From an uncultured Selenomonadaceae bacterium (GTDB lineage Bacteria; Bacillota; Negativicutes; Selenomonadales; Selenomonadaceae), in the NCBI GenBank assembly GCA_905235685.1, contig CAJOMO010000007.1, positions 1-64,000 of the forward strand: a DNA stretch of 64,000 nt, read 5' to 3'. Of the stretch, positions 24,032 through 34,175 are shown in pieces. Position numbers and translations under genes: made by a program. The notes beneath the pieces were generated by a model. That model worked only from the letters and a program-made list of their open reading frames with translations, was not told the DNA's origin and did no database searches. Numbering within the stretch: position 1 is the stretch's first letter; the number at the start of each line of letters is the position of its first letter.

Positions 24032-25049
24032 TCGCAATCAAATATTCGGCGATTTGCAACGCATTGAGCGCCGCGCCTTTTCTGATTTGGTCGCCGCATA
24101 CCCAGAAATTTAAGCCGTGTTCGACGGAAAAATCTTTGCGAATACGCCCAACTTCGACGTCATCTTTGCCCGAAGTTTCCAGCGGTTGCGGATAAATCAT
24201 TTCAACAGGATTATCGCGCACAATCACGCCAGGGAATTTTTCCAGCGCCGCTCGCGCAGATTCAACCGAAACTTCGTCACAAAATTCAACGTTGACAGAT
24301 TCTGCATGACTGCGATACACCGGCACGCGCACCGTCGTTGCCGTGATTTTCATATCGCCGTCTTCCATAATTTTGCGCGTCTCGTCAATCATTTTCATTT
24401 CTTCCTTGGTGTAAAGATTATCCATAAAAATGTCGATTTGCGGCAAAAGATTCGAGGCGATTTGATAATGTTTATTCAGCGACGCCACCGGCAAAACTTT
24501 CGCCTCAACTTCCCTGCCGTTAGCAAGCGCGTCAAGCTGATTTTTCAATTCTTCCATGCCTTCGCGCCCCGCGCCGGAAACCGCCTGATAAGTTGAAACG
24601 ACGATTCGCTTAATCTTCGAAAGGTCGTACAGCGGCTTAAGCGCCATAACCATTATAATCGTTGAGCAATTTGGATTGGCGATAATCCCGTGGTGGCGCG
24701 AAATTGCCTGCGGGTTGACTTCCGGAACAACCAGCGGCACGTCCGCGTCCATTCTGAAAGTGCTGGAATTGTCAATGCAAACCGCGCCCGCTTTGACAGC
24801 CGCCGGTGCAAAAATTTTGCTCGCCTTGCCGCCCGCAAAAAGCGCAATGTCGACGCCCGCAAACGAATTTTCGGTTGTTTCCTCGACGGTATAATCTTTG
24901 CCCATAAAATGAATCTGTTTACCGGCACTGCGCGAAGACGCCAGCATTTTCAGATTTTCAAATGGAAAGTTGCGCTCTTCAATCAGTTTCAAAAATTCTT
25001 GACCAACAGCGCCCGTCACGCCGACTATCGCCAAATTTATTTTCCTCAT
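24021..25049 (-). CDS. asd: Aspartate-semialdehyde dehydrogenase
   Basis: 342 aa. NADP-dependent step from aspartyl phosphate to the semialdehyde, feeding lysine/DAP, threonine and methionine. IVGVTGAVGQEFLKLIEER binds nucleotide, the catalytic Cys is in NPNCSTIIM (about 132), and FWVCGDQIRKGAALNALQIAE closes the protein. With dapB it forms a lysine/DAP gene group interrupted by one unknown gene. AGAGAGGAAG upstream of ATG. Confidence 0.95.
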   Translation of the reverse strand: MRKINLAIVGVTGAVGQEFLKLIEERNFPFENLKMLASSRSAGKQIHFMGKDYTVEETTENSFAGVDIALFAGGKASKIFAPAAVKAGAVCIDNSSTFRMDADVPLVVPEVNPQAISRHHGIIANPNCSTIIMVMALKPLYDLSKIKRIVVSTYQAVSGAGREGMEELKNQLDALANGREVEAKVLPVASLNKHYQIASNLLPQIDIFMDNLYTKEEMKMIDETRKIMEDGDMKITATTVRVPVYRSHAESVNVEFCDEVSVESARAALEKFPGVIVRDNPVEMIYPQPLETSGKDDVEVGRIRKDFSVEHGLNFWVCGDQIRKGAALNALQIAEYLIANGK

Positions 25050-25064
25050 AAAAATTCTTCCTCT

Positions 25065-26087
25065 CTAAAAAATTCGCGCCGCGTCAGAAATTTCTTCATC
25101 TCCGAAAATAAAATCTTCGTCGCGAAATACGCATTTAATACTGCGGCGAAAAACTTCCGCTACAAAATTTTCGTCACACGCCTTGACAATCGCGCGCTCC
25201 GATTTGCCGCAAACATAATTCCGAAAACTGCGCTCAACGCCGCCGTAAATCAGAAAAACTAATGTCGGCTCTTCAAAAATATCTTCGAGCGTCAAATTTA
25301 AATTGGGCAAAATCCCCAGCGCAGAATAATTTTCCAAAATGTTGACAACTTCGCCGCGCAACTTCGTAAATCGCCCGCGGTAGCCGCCGCAGTCATAATT
25401 TTTATCCGCCGCGTATCTGACAAAATCCGCAAAATGTCCGAATATCCCGCTGCCAAAATTTTTACTACTGCCGAGCAATTCAGCCGTCGTTAATTTTTTT
25501 TGCGGAAAATATTTCGCATTCGTGCCCAAACTGCCAGAACCAATTTTCAACTCAATCATCAGCAATTTATATTTGCCGGCGACCGGACGCCGCGAAATTG
25601 CAATGATATCCGCACGCCCAAAATCCGCCTCAAATTTATTTCGCCGCTGCATCGAATATTCCATATCCACGCAATACCACGCCGAAATTTCCGCCGCATT
25701 GTTCGCCATAACTATACGCTGTTGCAATTGCTTTTCCGGATTTTTCAAATTTAACGCCTTGATATTCGCGCAAATTTTTTTGAAGTCACACGCGGAATTT
25801 TCCACCGGCAAAATTGCATACCCCGAAGAATTTTCGCCGAGATATTTTTTGTGAATTTCAACGTCTACAATCCGCGCACCCTCAAAATTAAATTTGCCAA
25901 TGCTCGCGCCGCTCAAATAAAGATTGAAATAGCCATTGCGAACGCCCATAAAAATTTCGGCGTCGGGCTTTCTCAATTCGCGCAGAACCCCATACAAAAA
26001 ATTTCCAGTCTGCGCGTCAGCAAATTTTATCGCGTCAATTTGATTTGCGTTTAAACCTCTGCCATTTTCAGCGAAATAGCGTTTCAT
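25065..26087 (-). CDS. Unknown protein with PD-(D/E)XK nuclease-like core
   Basis: 340 aa, not recognised as a named family. The stretch FEADFGRADIIAISRR then KLLMIELKIGS has the D-(x)n-E-x-K order of PD-(D/E)XK nucleases, with a preceding acidic ME in VDMEYSMQ. No DNA-binding domain is obvious and there is no signal peptide. It begins 1 base after dapB and ends 15 bases before asd, so it is embedded in the DAP operon. Codon use resembles its neighbours. Confidence 0.6.
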   Translation of the reverse strand: MKRYFAENGRGLNANQIDAIKFADAQTGNFLYGVLRELRKPDAEIFMGVRNGYFNLYLSGASIGKFNFEGARIVDVEIHKKYLGENSSGYAILPVENSACDFKKICANIKALNLKNPEKQLQQRIVMANNAAEISAWYCVDMEYSMQRRNKFEADFGRADIIAISRRPVAGKYKLLMIELKIGSGSLGTNAKYFPQKKLTTAELLGSSKNFGSGIFGHFADFVRYAADKNYDCGGYRGRFTKLRGEVVNILENYSALGILPNLNLTLEDIFEEPTLVFLIYGGVERSFRNYVCGKSERAIVKACDENFVAEVFRRSIKCVFRDEDFIFGDEEISDAARIF

Positions 26088-26088
26088 T

Positions 26089-26853
26089 TCAATCTAAAAT
26101 TTTATCAAGCCCGACCGTCAAGCCCTTCAAGCCGCGAATTTTTTTGCACGCCAAAAGCACGCCGGGCATAAATGAATCTCTGCCGGTGGAATCGTGGCGA
26201 ATGGTAAGCGTTTGCCCCAGCCCGCCAAAAATAACTTCCTGGTGAGCAACGTAGCCAGGCAACCGCACGCTGTGAATCCGAATCCCGTTGTAATCAGCGC
26301 CGCGCACGTGTTCAAGCCGCTCCTTTTCGTCGGGGTGCCCCTGTTTATGCGGCGGGCGAACTTCGGAGATCATTTTCGCGGTTAATTCGGCTGTGCCGCT
26401 CGGCGCGTCCAATTTTTTGTCGTGGTGAAGTTCGATAATTTCAACTTCCGGCATATATTTGGCAACTTTTTGGCAAAGCTGCATCATAAGCACCGCGCCT
26501 ATCGCAAAATTCGGCGCAATGAAAATCGGCGTGTCATTTTTTTCAGCAGTCTCACGAATTTTCGCCTTATCTCCGTCGCTCAAGCCCGTTGTTCCAACCA
26601 CCGGCGAAACTTTGCGGTTCAGCGCTATCATTATATTTTGAAAAACTGCGTCCGGACGCGTGAAATCAATCATAACTTCTGGCTTGTACTTTTCCAGCGC
26701 CGCCGCTAAATCCGTTTCGACTTTGACGCCTTCAACTTCGCCCGAAAAAATATCCACCGCGCCCACAAGTTCCAATTCTTTATCAGCTTTGACGGCAGCC
26801 ACGACGGTTTTTCCCATCCGCCCGAGCGCGCCGTTAACCAATACTTTTATCAA
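26089..26853 (-). CDS. dapB: 4-hydroxy-tetrahydrodipicolinate reductase
   Basis: 254 aa from TTG 26853, with GGAGGCG upstream; the GTG at 26868 would put the ribosome site inside the gene. KVLVNGALGRMGKTVV binds NAD(P)H, FTRPDAVFQN and VGTTGLSDGDK are conserved, and catalytic His/Lys are in ELHHDKKLDAPSGTA. Step in DAP/lysine synthesis, needed for peptidoglycan. No lysine riboswitch is visible in the 66 bases upstream. Confidence 0.95.
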   Translation of the reverse strand: MIKVLVNGALGRMGKTVVAAVKADKELELVGAVDIFSGEVEGVKVETDLAAALEKYKPEVMIDFTRPDAVFQNIMIALNRKVSPVVGTTGLSDGDKAKIRETAEKNDTPIFIAPNFAIGAVLMMQLCQKVAKYMPEVEIIELHHDKKLDAPSGTAELTAKMISEVRPPHKQGHPDEKERLEHVRGADYNGIRIHSVRLPGYVAHQEVIFGGLGQTLTIRHDSTGRDSFMPGVLLACKKIRGLKGLTVGLDKILD

Positions 26854-26919
26854 AAAGCTCGCCTCCACAAAAAATTTACGTTAATTCTAACTTATGCAAC
26901 CCGCCGCGTCAATAAATTT

Positions 26920-27690
26920 TCAATCCGGCAAAATAATTTCCAAATTCAAATCCCGCGCCGCCTTTGAAATTTCCGCCGCCGGTGCAATTTCCGTTACCAC
27001 GCCACGAATATTTTGCAAAGTCGAAAAAGTAAAATTTGCCTCAAGCCCAAATTTCCGCGATTCCGCTATGACATAAGAATTTTTACTCACGCTAAGAATT
27101 TTCGCTTTGTGCATACCGCTATTGATATTGTTCGACGACAGCGAATTTTTCAGCACGTTAACGCCCGCCACGCCGATAAATGCAATGTCCGGTCGAAAAC
27201 GCGACATAAATTCCAAATTCAGCCCGTCACAAAAACCGTCGCGGCTCTTGTTGATTTGCCCGCCCGCAAAAATCAAATCGATTTTCGGATTCCGCGCCAA
27301 CATTACAAGCACGTCAACCATATTTGTTATAATTTTGTAAGCGGTATCGCGCTTTTCGAGAATCTCGGCGATGGCTATGCTGATTGTCGAAATGTCTAGG
27401 AAAACTAAATCGTTCGGGGAAATCATTTTGACGGTGGCGGCGGCAATTTTCCGTTTCGCCTCAACGTCGCTGATTCGGCGCTTATTCGCGGCTATCATTT
27501 GAAGTTTTTCCTTGATTGTAACAGCGCCGCCATATGTGCGTTTAAGTTTGCCGTCCAATTCGAGTGCGCTTAAATCTTTGCGAATTGAATCTTCGGTTAC
27601 GTTGAACATTTCGGCTAATTCTTTGACCAAAACTTTGCCGTTGGCGTTGAGCATTTCTAAAATTTTTGCTTGGCGTTCTTCTAAAAACAT
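26920..27690 (-). CDS. DeoR/GlpR family transcriptional regulator
   Basis: 256 aa from ATG 27690 (MFLEERQAKILEMLNANGKV), behind GGAGC. N-terminal winged helix (VKELAEMFNVTEDSIRKDLSALE, about 23-45) and C-terminal sugar-phosphate sensor domain (LDISTISIAIAEIL, IITNMVDVLVML, ICLIFAGG-like IDLIFAGGQINKSRDGF). Target is unclear: no sugar operon adjoins it. dapB lies 66 bases downstream. Confidence 0.87.
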   Translation of the reverse strand: MFLEERQAKILEMLNANGKVLVKELAEMFNVTEDSIRKDLSALELDGKLKRTYGGAVTIKEKLQMIAANKRRISDVEAKRKIAAATVKMISPNDLVFLDISTISIAIAEILEKRDTAYKIITNMVDVLVMLARNPKIDLIFAGGQINKSRDGFCDGLNLEFMSRFRPDIAFIGVAGVNVLKNSLSSNNINSGMHKAKILSVSKNSYVIAESRKFGLEANFTFSTLQNIRGVVTEIAPAAEISKAARDLNLEIILPD

Positions 27691-27767
27691 TGGTATCAGC
27701 TCCAAAAAAAAATTGCCGCAACCGCTAAGTCACAGCATTTTTATATCAGTTAAATATTTTCTTGAAG

Positions 27768-27844
27768 TGGCGACCCGGATCAGACTTGAACTGACGACCT
27801 CCGCCGTGACAGGGCGGCATTCTAACCAACTAAACTACCGGGCC
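27768..27844 (-). tRNA. tRNA-Asp (GTC)
   Basis: Minus strand, 77 nt with encoded CCA. Acceptor GGCCCGG pairs with CCGGGTC, anticodon loop CTGTCAC gives GTC, T-arm GTCAGTTCAAGTCTGAT. Identical to the plus-strand tRNA-Asp at 45347-45423. Confidence 0.96.
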
Positions 27845-27847
27845 AAA

Positions 27848-27915
27848 TGGTGACGCTAGCGGGACTTGAACCCTGCAAATGCGATGAGTAAGAGCACTTG
27901 CTACCCGCCGTGAAT
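27848..27915 (-). pseudogene. tRNA-Glu remnant: 3' half with an extra hairpin
   Basis: Minus strand: ATTCACGGCGGGT matches the 3' anticodon arm of the tRNA-Glu next door, then GCAAGTGC and GCATTTGC form an 8-bp stem around TCTTACTCATC, then TTCAAGTCCCGCTAGC and GTCACCA match the T-loop and acceptor 3' end. The 5' half is missing, and the T-stem has two mismatches, so a functional tRNA is unlikely. Confidence 0.75.
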
Positions 27916-27941
27916 CTATGTGGATTGGTAAATATCAAAAT

Positions 27942-28016
27942 TGGTGACGCTAGCGGGATTTGAACCCACGAACCCGCCGTGAAAGGGCGGTGTCTTAACC
28001 ACTTGACGATAGCGCC
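27942..28016 (-). tRNA. tRNA-Glu (TTC)
   Basis: Minus strand, 75 nt with CCA. Acceptor GGCGCTA/TAGCGTC, anticodon loop CTTTCAC gives TTC, T-arm GTGGGTTCAAATCCCGC. Confidence 0.96.
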
Positions 28017-28030
28017 TTAACACGGAGGGA

Positions 28031-28059
28031 ATTATAGCACAGAATTTTTTTCAATGCAA
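28031..28059 (-). promoter_or_regulatory. Promoter of the tRNA-Glu-tRNA-Asp transcript
   Basis: Minus strand TTGCAT (28054-28059), 17-base spacer, TATAAT (28031-28036), 15 bases before the mature tRNA-Glu 5' end. Confidence 0.8.
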
Positions 28060-28067
28060 GCTTTTTT

Positions 28068-28105
28068 TAGGGGTTAGGAGTTAGGAACTAGGGGTTAGGG
28101 GGCTT
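28068..28105. repeat. Heptanucleotide repeat tract downstream of thiD
   Basis: Units TTAGGGG-TTAGGAG-TTAGGAA-CTAGGGG-TTAGGGG. Lies between the thiD stop and the tRNA promoter. Confidence 0.8.
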
Positions 28106-28120
28106 AGAAATTTTCACTAA

Positions 28121-28909
28121 TCACTTAATGTTGAAAGCGTGATTCAAAGGACCGTTGCCTTTGCCAAGATTCATACCGTCCTGGAGCGCGCCGGTAACAT
28201 ATTTTTTCGCCTTGCTGATAGCGTCAACAAGCGTATCGCCCTTCGCCAAATTCGCCGCAATAGCCGAGCTCAATGTGCAGCCCGTGCCGTGCGTGTTGTT
28301 GGTGTTAATTCTTTGCCCGCGAAACCAACGAATATTTTCGCCCTCGACGAGAACGTCATTGGCGCTGTCGGTAAGATGCCCGCCTTTCGCCAAAACCGCG
28401 CAGTTGTACTTCGCCGCAACTTTTTTAGCCGCGTCAGCCATTGTGTGCATATCGGTAACTTTTTCGCCGCTCAGAGCCTCAAGTTCGGGAATATTCGGCG
28501 TAATAACAGTTGCCAGCGGGAAAAGTTCCTCGGCAAGGACTTCAAGCGCGCCGTCGTCCAAAAGTTTCGTTCCGGATTTCGAAACAAGCACAGGGTCAAC
28601 CACAACATTTTTGGCGCCGTACTGTTTCAATCTCTGCGCGATAACGTCAATCAGATTCGCCGAACAAACCAAGCCAATTTTCGTGGCGGCGGGCGTAATG
28701 TCATTAAAAACCGCGTCGATTTGTTCACCGACAACTTCCGGCGACGCGTCCATGTAGCTGTGCACGCCCAAAGTATTCTGCGCCGTCAACGTGGTGATAA
28801 CCGATTCCGCGTAAACGCCATTTGCCATCATAGTTTTGATATCAGCTTGAATACCCGCGCCGCCCGAACTGTCCGAGCCGGCGATTGTCAATACAGGTGT
28901 AAGATTCAT
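28121..28909 (-). CDS. thiD: Hydroxymethylpyrimidine/phosphomethylpyrimidine kinase
   Basis: 262 aa ribokinase-fold enzyme: LTIAGSDSSGGAGIQADIKT, VVVDPVLVSKSGTKLLDDGA and NTNNTHGTGCTLSSAIAANL with the catalytic base. Phosphorylates HMP and HMP-P in thiamine synthesis; it can also salvage HMP, which fits a cell whose thiC is broken. Last gene of the thiC-ARH-ARH-thiD run, one base after the preceding gene. Confidence 0.93.
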   Translation of the reverse strand: MNLTPVLTIAGSDSSGGAGIQADIKTMMANGVYAESVITTLTAQNTLGVHSYMDASPEVVGEQIDAVFNDITPAATKIGLVCSANLIDVIAQRLKQYGAKNVVVDPVLVSKSGTKLLDDGALEVLAEELFPLATVITPNIPELEALSGEKVTDMHTMADAAKKVAAKYNCAVLAKGGHLTDSANDVLVEGENIRWFRGQRINTNNTHGTGCTLSSAIAANLAKGDTLVDAISKAKKYVTGALQDGMNLGKGNGPLNHAFNIK

Positions 28910-29881
28910 TTAATACATCTCCTTTGCAAAGGTATTATAAAAGTCTGCGGCGATTTTTTCAAGATAATCTTTTTTGCGAAGGACAGCAAGCCACTCTGCC
29001 GGAATTTGCTCAAGCCCATAAAACGCGCCCGCCATTCCGCCGGAAATTGCAGCGATTGTATCAGCGTCGCCGCCCAAATTTACCGCCTTCAAAATCAAAT
29101 CGCGGTAATTATCGGTATTCAGCAAACACCACAGCGCCGCCTTCAAATTATCGACAACGTAAACGCGGCTGACAATATTTTTTTCCGGCAAATTCGCAAA
29201 ATCTTTATCGAAAAATAAATCGTAATGATGCCATTCGTCCTTGAAGTCCGGATTTTCACTGTAAAAATTTTTCGCACGATTCAAGCCGTTGGAAATTGCG
29301 CTTTGTAAATTTTGCCCGTCAAAAATTTCCGCCAAAACCAAACTGTAAATTCCGCAGGCAATCAAAGTCCGCGGGTGAGCGTGTGTTAATTTCGCCAGAT
29401 TGTGAATGAGCGTCATAGCCTCGGCGTCGAAATTATTTCCGCGCGTCATAAAAATATAAACCACCGCGGGCGAAATTCGAATCAGCGCGCCGTTTTCATT
29501 TGAATATTCGTCGCCAATTCCGCTGTCGAGTGGACGGCTGCCCTTCAAAAAATTCTCAATCGCCTCAGCCGTTACGGGGTCGCAGTCAAAAGTTATATCG
29601 TTCGCCGTGAATAAATTTCCGCTGTACCAGTTCACAAAATTGCACATAATATCTTCGTAGTCGAAAATTTTTCTGCGCGAAAGGCTGTCCATTGTGGCGA
29701 TAGTCAAGCTGGTATCGCCCGACCAACTGCCAGGCGGCTGAGCGTGAGCGCCATAGCCGCGCATTTCCGTCACAGGATTATCTTCAAGCCGCCAGCGCGA
29801 AGCCAATTCCACCGGAACGCCCATTGCGTCGCCGACCGCGTGTCCCAATAGCATTGCGGTTACCGTTTCTTGATTAATCAT
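28910..29881 (-). CDS. ADP-ribosylglycohydrolase family protein 1
   Basis: 323 aa from ATG 29881; overlaps the paralogue upstream by 8 bases. All-helical DraG-type fold: LLGHAVGDAMGVPVEL, GSWSGDTSLTIATMDSL and NLGGDADTIAAISGGMAGAFYGL. In its family the first metal site reads T/S-D-D-T; here it is SGDT, so one Asp ligand is replaced by Gly, while the paralogue keeps SDDT. Activity may be altered or lost. Possible substrates: ADP-ribosyl protein or nucleic acid. Confidence 0.88.
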   Translation of the reverse strand: MINQETVTAMLLGHAVGDAMGVPVELASRWRLEDNPVTEMRGYGAHAQPPGSWSGDTSLTIATMDSLSRRKIFDYEDIMCNFVNWYSGNLFTANDITFDCDPVTAEAIENFLKGSRPLDSGIGDEYSNENGALIRISPAVVYIFMTRGNNFDAEAMTLIHNLAKLTHAHPRTLIACGIYSLVLAEIFDGQNLQSAISNGLNRAKNFYSENPDFKDEWHHYDLFFDKDFANLPEKNIVSRVYVVDNLKAALWCLLNTDNYRDLILKAVNLGGDADTIAAISGGMAGAFYGLEQIPAEWLAVLRKKDYLEKIAADFYNTFAKEMY

Positions 29882-30845
29882 TTCGCTCACCAACTTTGTA
29901 AAAATCCGCGGCAATTTTTTCAAGATAAGATTTTTTCTTCAATGCGCTCAGCCACTCCGCCGGAATTTCTTCAAGCCCATAAAAAGCGCCCGCCAAACCG
30001 CCGGCTATCGCCCCGATGGTATCGGTATCGCCGCCCAAATTTACCGCCTTCAAAACCAAATCTTTGTAGTTATCGGTATTCAAAAGACACCACAGCGCCG
30101 ACTCCAAACTTGCAATGACATACCCGCGACTGCTAATTTCCTCTTCCGGAAGGTTGGCAAAATTCGCGTCAAAAATTCTTGCCAATCTTTGAGCCGCCTC
30201 TTCAAATTCGCGCAGGTTTCCATAAAAATTTTTAGCTTTGTTAATGCCGCTGAGAATTGCCTTTTTTAAATCTTGACCGTCGAAAATTTCAGCCGCAATT
30301 AAAGAGTAAACGCCGCAGGACATTTGACAACTATAACTGCCGTGAGTTATTCGCGAAAAGTTGTGAACCGTTTGCATAGCGTCAGCGTCAAAATTATTTC
30401 CGCGTTTCAAATACAGGTAAGCGGCGACGGGAAAAATTCGCATAAGTGAGCCGTTGCCGCTGGTACTCTCATTAGTCGGTCCGCACTCAAGCGGCGTAAT
30501 TCCCAGCATAAAATTTTCAATCGCTTGCGCAGTCGTATTTCCAACGTCGAAAATAACATCATTCGCGGTAAATTTATCGTGTTCGTACCATTCGACAAAA
30601 TTTTTCATAATATCTGCGTAATCGATTTTGCCTAGGCGCGAAATACTTTCCATGGCGGCGATACTCAAGCTGGTATCGTCCGACCAAGTGCCTGCGGGCT
30701 GATGGTACGTCCCATATTCGAGAATGCCGGTTACAGGATTTTTCTTCAAATGGGCGCGTTTAGAAAATTCCACGGGTACGCCGATGGCGTCAGCCATTGC
30801 GTGCCCAATGAGCATTGCCGTCATTTTTTCCATAGTCAAAGCCAT
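29874..30845 (-). CDS. ADP-ribosylglycohydrolase family protein 2
   Basis: 323 aa, same length and strongly similar along its full length to the next gene, a tandem duplicate. Both metal motifs are intact: GTWSDDTSLSIAAMESI and NLGGDTDTIGAIAGGLAGAFYG. Removes ADP-ribose from targets if canonical. Starts 16 bases after the thiC remnant; no ADP-ribosyltransferase gene is in the window. Confidence 0.9.
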   Translation of the reverse strand: MALTMEKMTAMLIGHAMADAIGVPVEFSKRAHLKKNPVTGILEYGTYHQPAGTWSDDTSLSIAAMESISRLGKIDYADIMKNFVEWYEHDKFTANDVIFDVGNTTAQAIENFMLGITPLECGPTNESTSGNGSLMRIFPVAAYLYLKRGNNFDADAMQTVHNFSRITHGSYSCQMSCGVYSLIAAEIFDGQDLKKAILSGINKAKNFYGNLREFEEAAQRLARIFDANFANLPEEEISSRGYVIASLESALWCLLNTDNYKDLVLKAVNLGGDTDTIGAIAGGLAGAFYGLEEIPAEWLSALKKKSYLEKIAADFYKVGERND

Positions 30846-30860
30846 TTAACATACCGCCTT

Positions 30861-32085
30861 TCAATCGTTACAAGGGCTAAGTGGCGAGTCAAAATATTGG
30901 CTGGCAATTTTCACCGCGCAATATTCGCCGCACATCGAACAAGCAATTTCGTTAATTTTATTTCTATCGCCGCGTTTAGTTTTAGCAAATTCGGGATCAA
31001 TGGCGAGTTTCATTTGCTCTTCCCAATCTAAATTTTTTCTAGCGCGCGCCATTTTCAAATCCCAATCCGCCGCGCCCTTTACGCCTTTAACCAAATCCGC
31101 AGCATGAGCGGCAATTCTTGAAGCGATAACTCCGGCGTGTACATCCTCAATCGTCGGCAAAGCTAAATGTTCAGCTGGCGTAACATAGCAAAGAAAATCC
31201 GCGCCATTAATCGCCGCCAAAGTTCCGCCAATCGCCGCCGTGATATGGTCGTAACCTGGCGCAATATCCGTTACCAGCGGACCTAAAACGTAAAACGGCG
31301 CATTTCGACAAATTTTTTTCTCAAGTTTCATATTCGCCGCAATTTGATCGTAAGGAACATGACCAGGACCTTCAACCATAACTTGAACGCCGCGCTGCCA
31401 AGCCCTGTCAACCAATTCGCCAAGCGTGAGCAATTCGGTAATTTGAGCGCGGTCTGTGGCGTCAGCAATGCAGCCAGGACGCATACCGTCACCCAAGCTG
31501 ATTGTTACGTCGTATTTTTCGCAAATATCAAGAATATCGTCATAACGCTAATACAGCGGATTTTCCTTGCCGTTATGAAGAATCCACGCCGCAATGTATC
31601 GTCATAAAATCTGCGCCGTCTTTCGCCTGCGTTTCGATTGTTTTAAGTAAATCTTCAACCGTCATTGAAACAATCGCGCCGTGTTCGCGAATTGCTTTAA
31701 CCGCCGCCTGATAAATCGGCACAGTTCCAACCATTACCGGCGAATGCTCAATAATTTTCCTGCGCGATAAATCGATATTATTTCCCGTCGATAAATCCAT
31801 AACCGAATCTGCGCCGCATTTCACAGCCTCAGCGAGTTTTTCAAGTTCGGGCTCAATTTCCGGAAAAGTGCTTGACGTTCCGATATTCGCATTAACTTTC
31901 GTCCGCAAACCTTCACCGACGCCGCACGGTTTTAAATTTTTGTGATTGGTATTCGCGCAGATAGCAATTTTGCCGCAAGCCACGCCGGAACGAATTATTT
32001 CTGCGTCAAGATTTTCATTTTCGGCAACAATTTTCATTGCGTCAGTAATTTTGCCTTCGCGCGCCATTTGCATTTGAGTTGACAT
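30861..32085 (-). pseudogene. thiC: Broken phosphomethylpyrimidine synthase gene
   Basis: Two fragments of ThiC. The 5' part (from ATG 32085, GGGGGA upstream; MSTQMQMAREGKITDAM) runs to DFMTIHCGV then shifts to DSS and stops near 31569. The downstream sequence continues in another frame as WILHNGKENPLY, a TAG, then [14 protein letters not shown] and the 3' part [10 protein letters not shown]... to the end, with the Fe-S motif CSMCGEYC intact. Compared with known ThiC, about 27 residues between HCGV and WILHNG are missing. So there is a deletion with frameshift and a separate nonsense codon. Confidence 0.92.
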
Positions 32086-32103
32086 AAAAAAATCCCCCAA
32101 AAC

Positions 32104-32138
32104 CAAAAGGCACTACGTCAAGTCTTAACGCAGTGCCT
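32104..32138 (-). terminator. Terminator between eno and thiC
   Basis: AGGCACTRCG arms at 32108-32117 and 32129-32138 (one mismatch) with TTTTGGTTTT after the stem on the minus strand. It separates eno from the thi segment. The thiC remnant has no riboswitch-sized leader: only about 20 bases lie between this stem and its start. Confidence 0.7.
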
Positions 32139-32173
32139 CAGTTTTATTCGACTATTAAATTTTTACCGGAAAA

Positions 32174-34157
<1,984 letters not shown>

Positions 34158-34175
34158 TAAATCGCCCTCAAAAAA

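Noticed and set aside
26854-26919. Lysine riboswitch before dapB
   Set aside because: The 66-base gap is too short and shows no matching stems.
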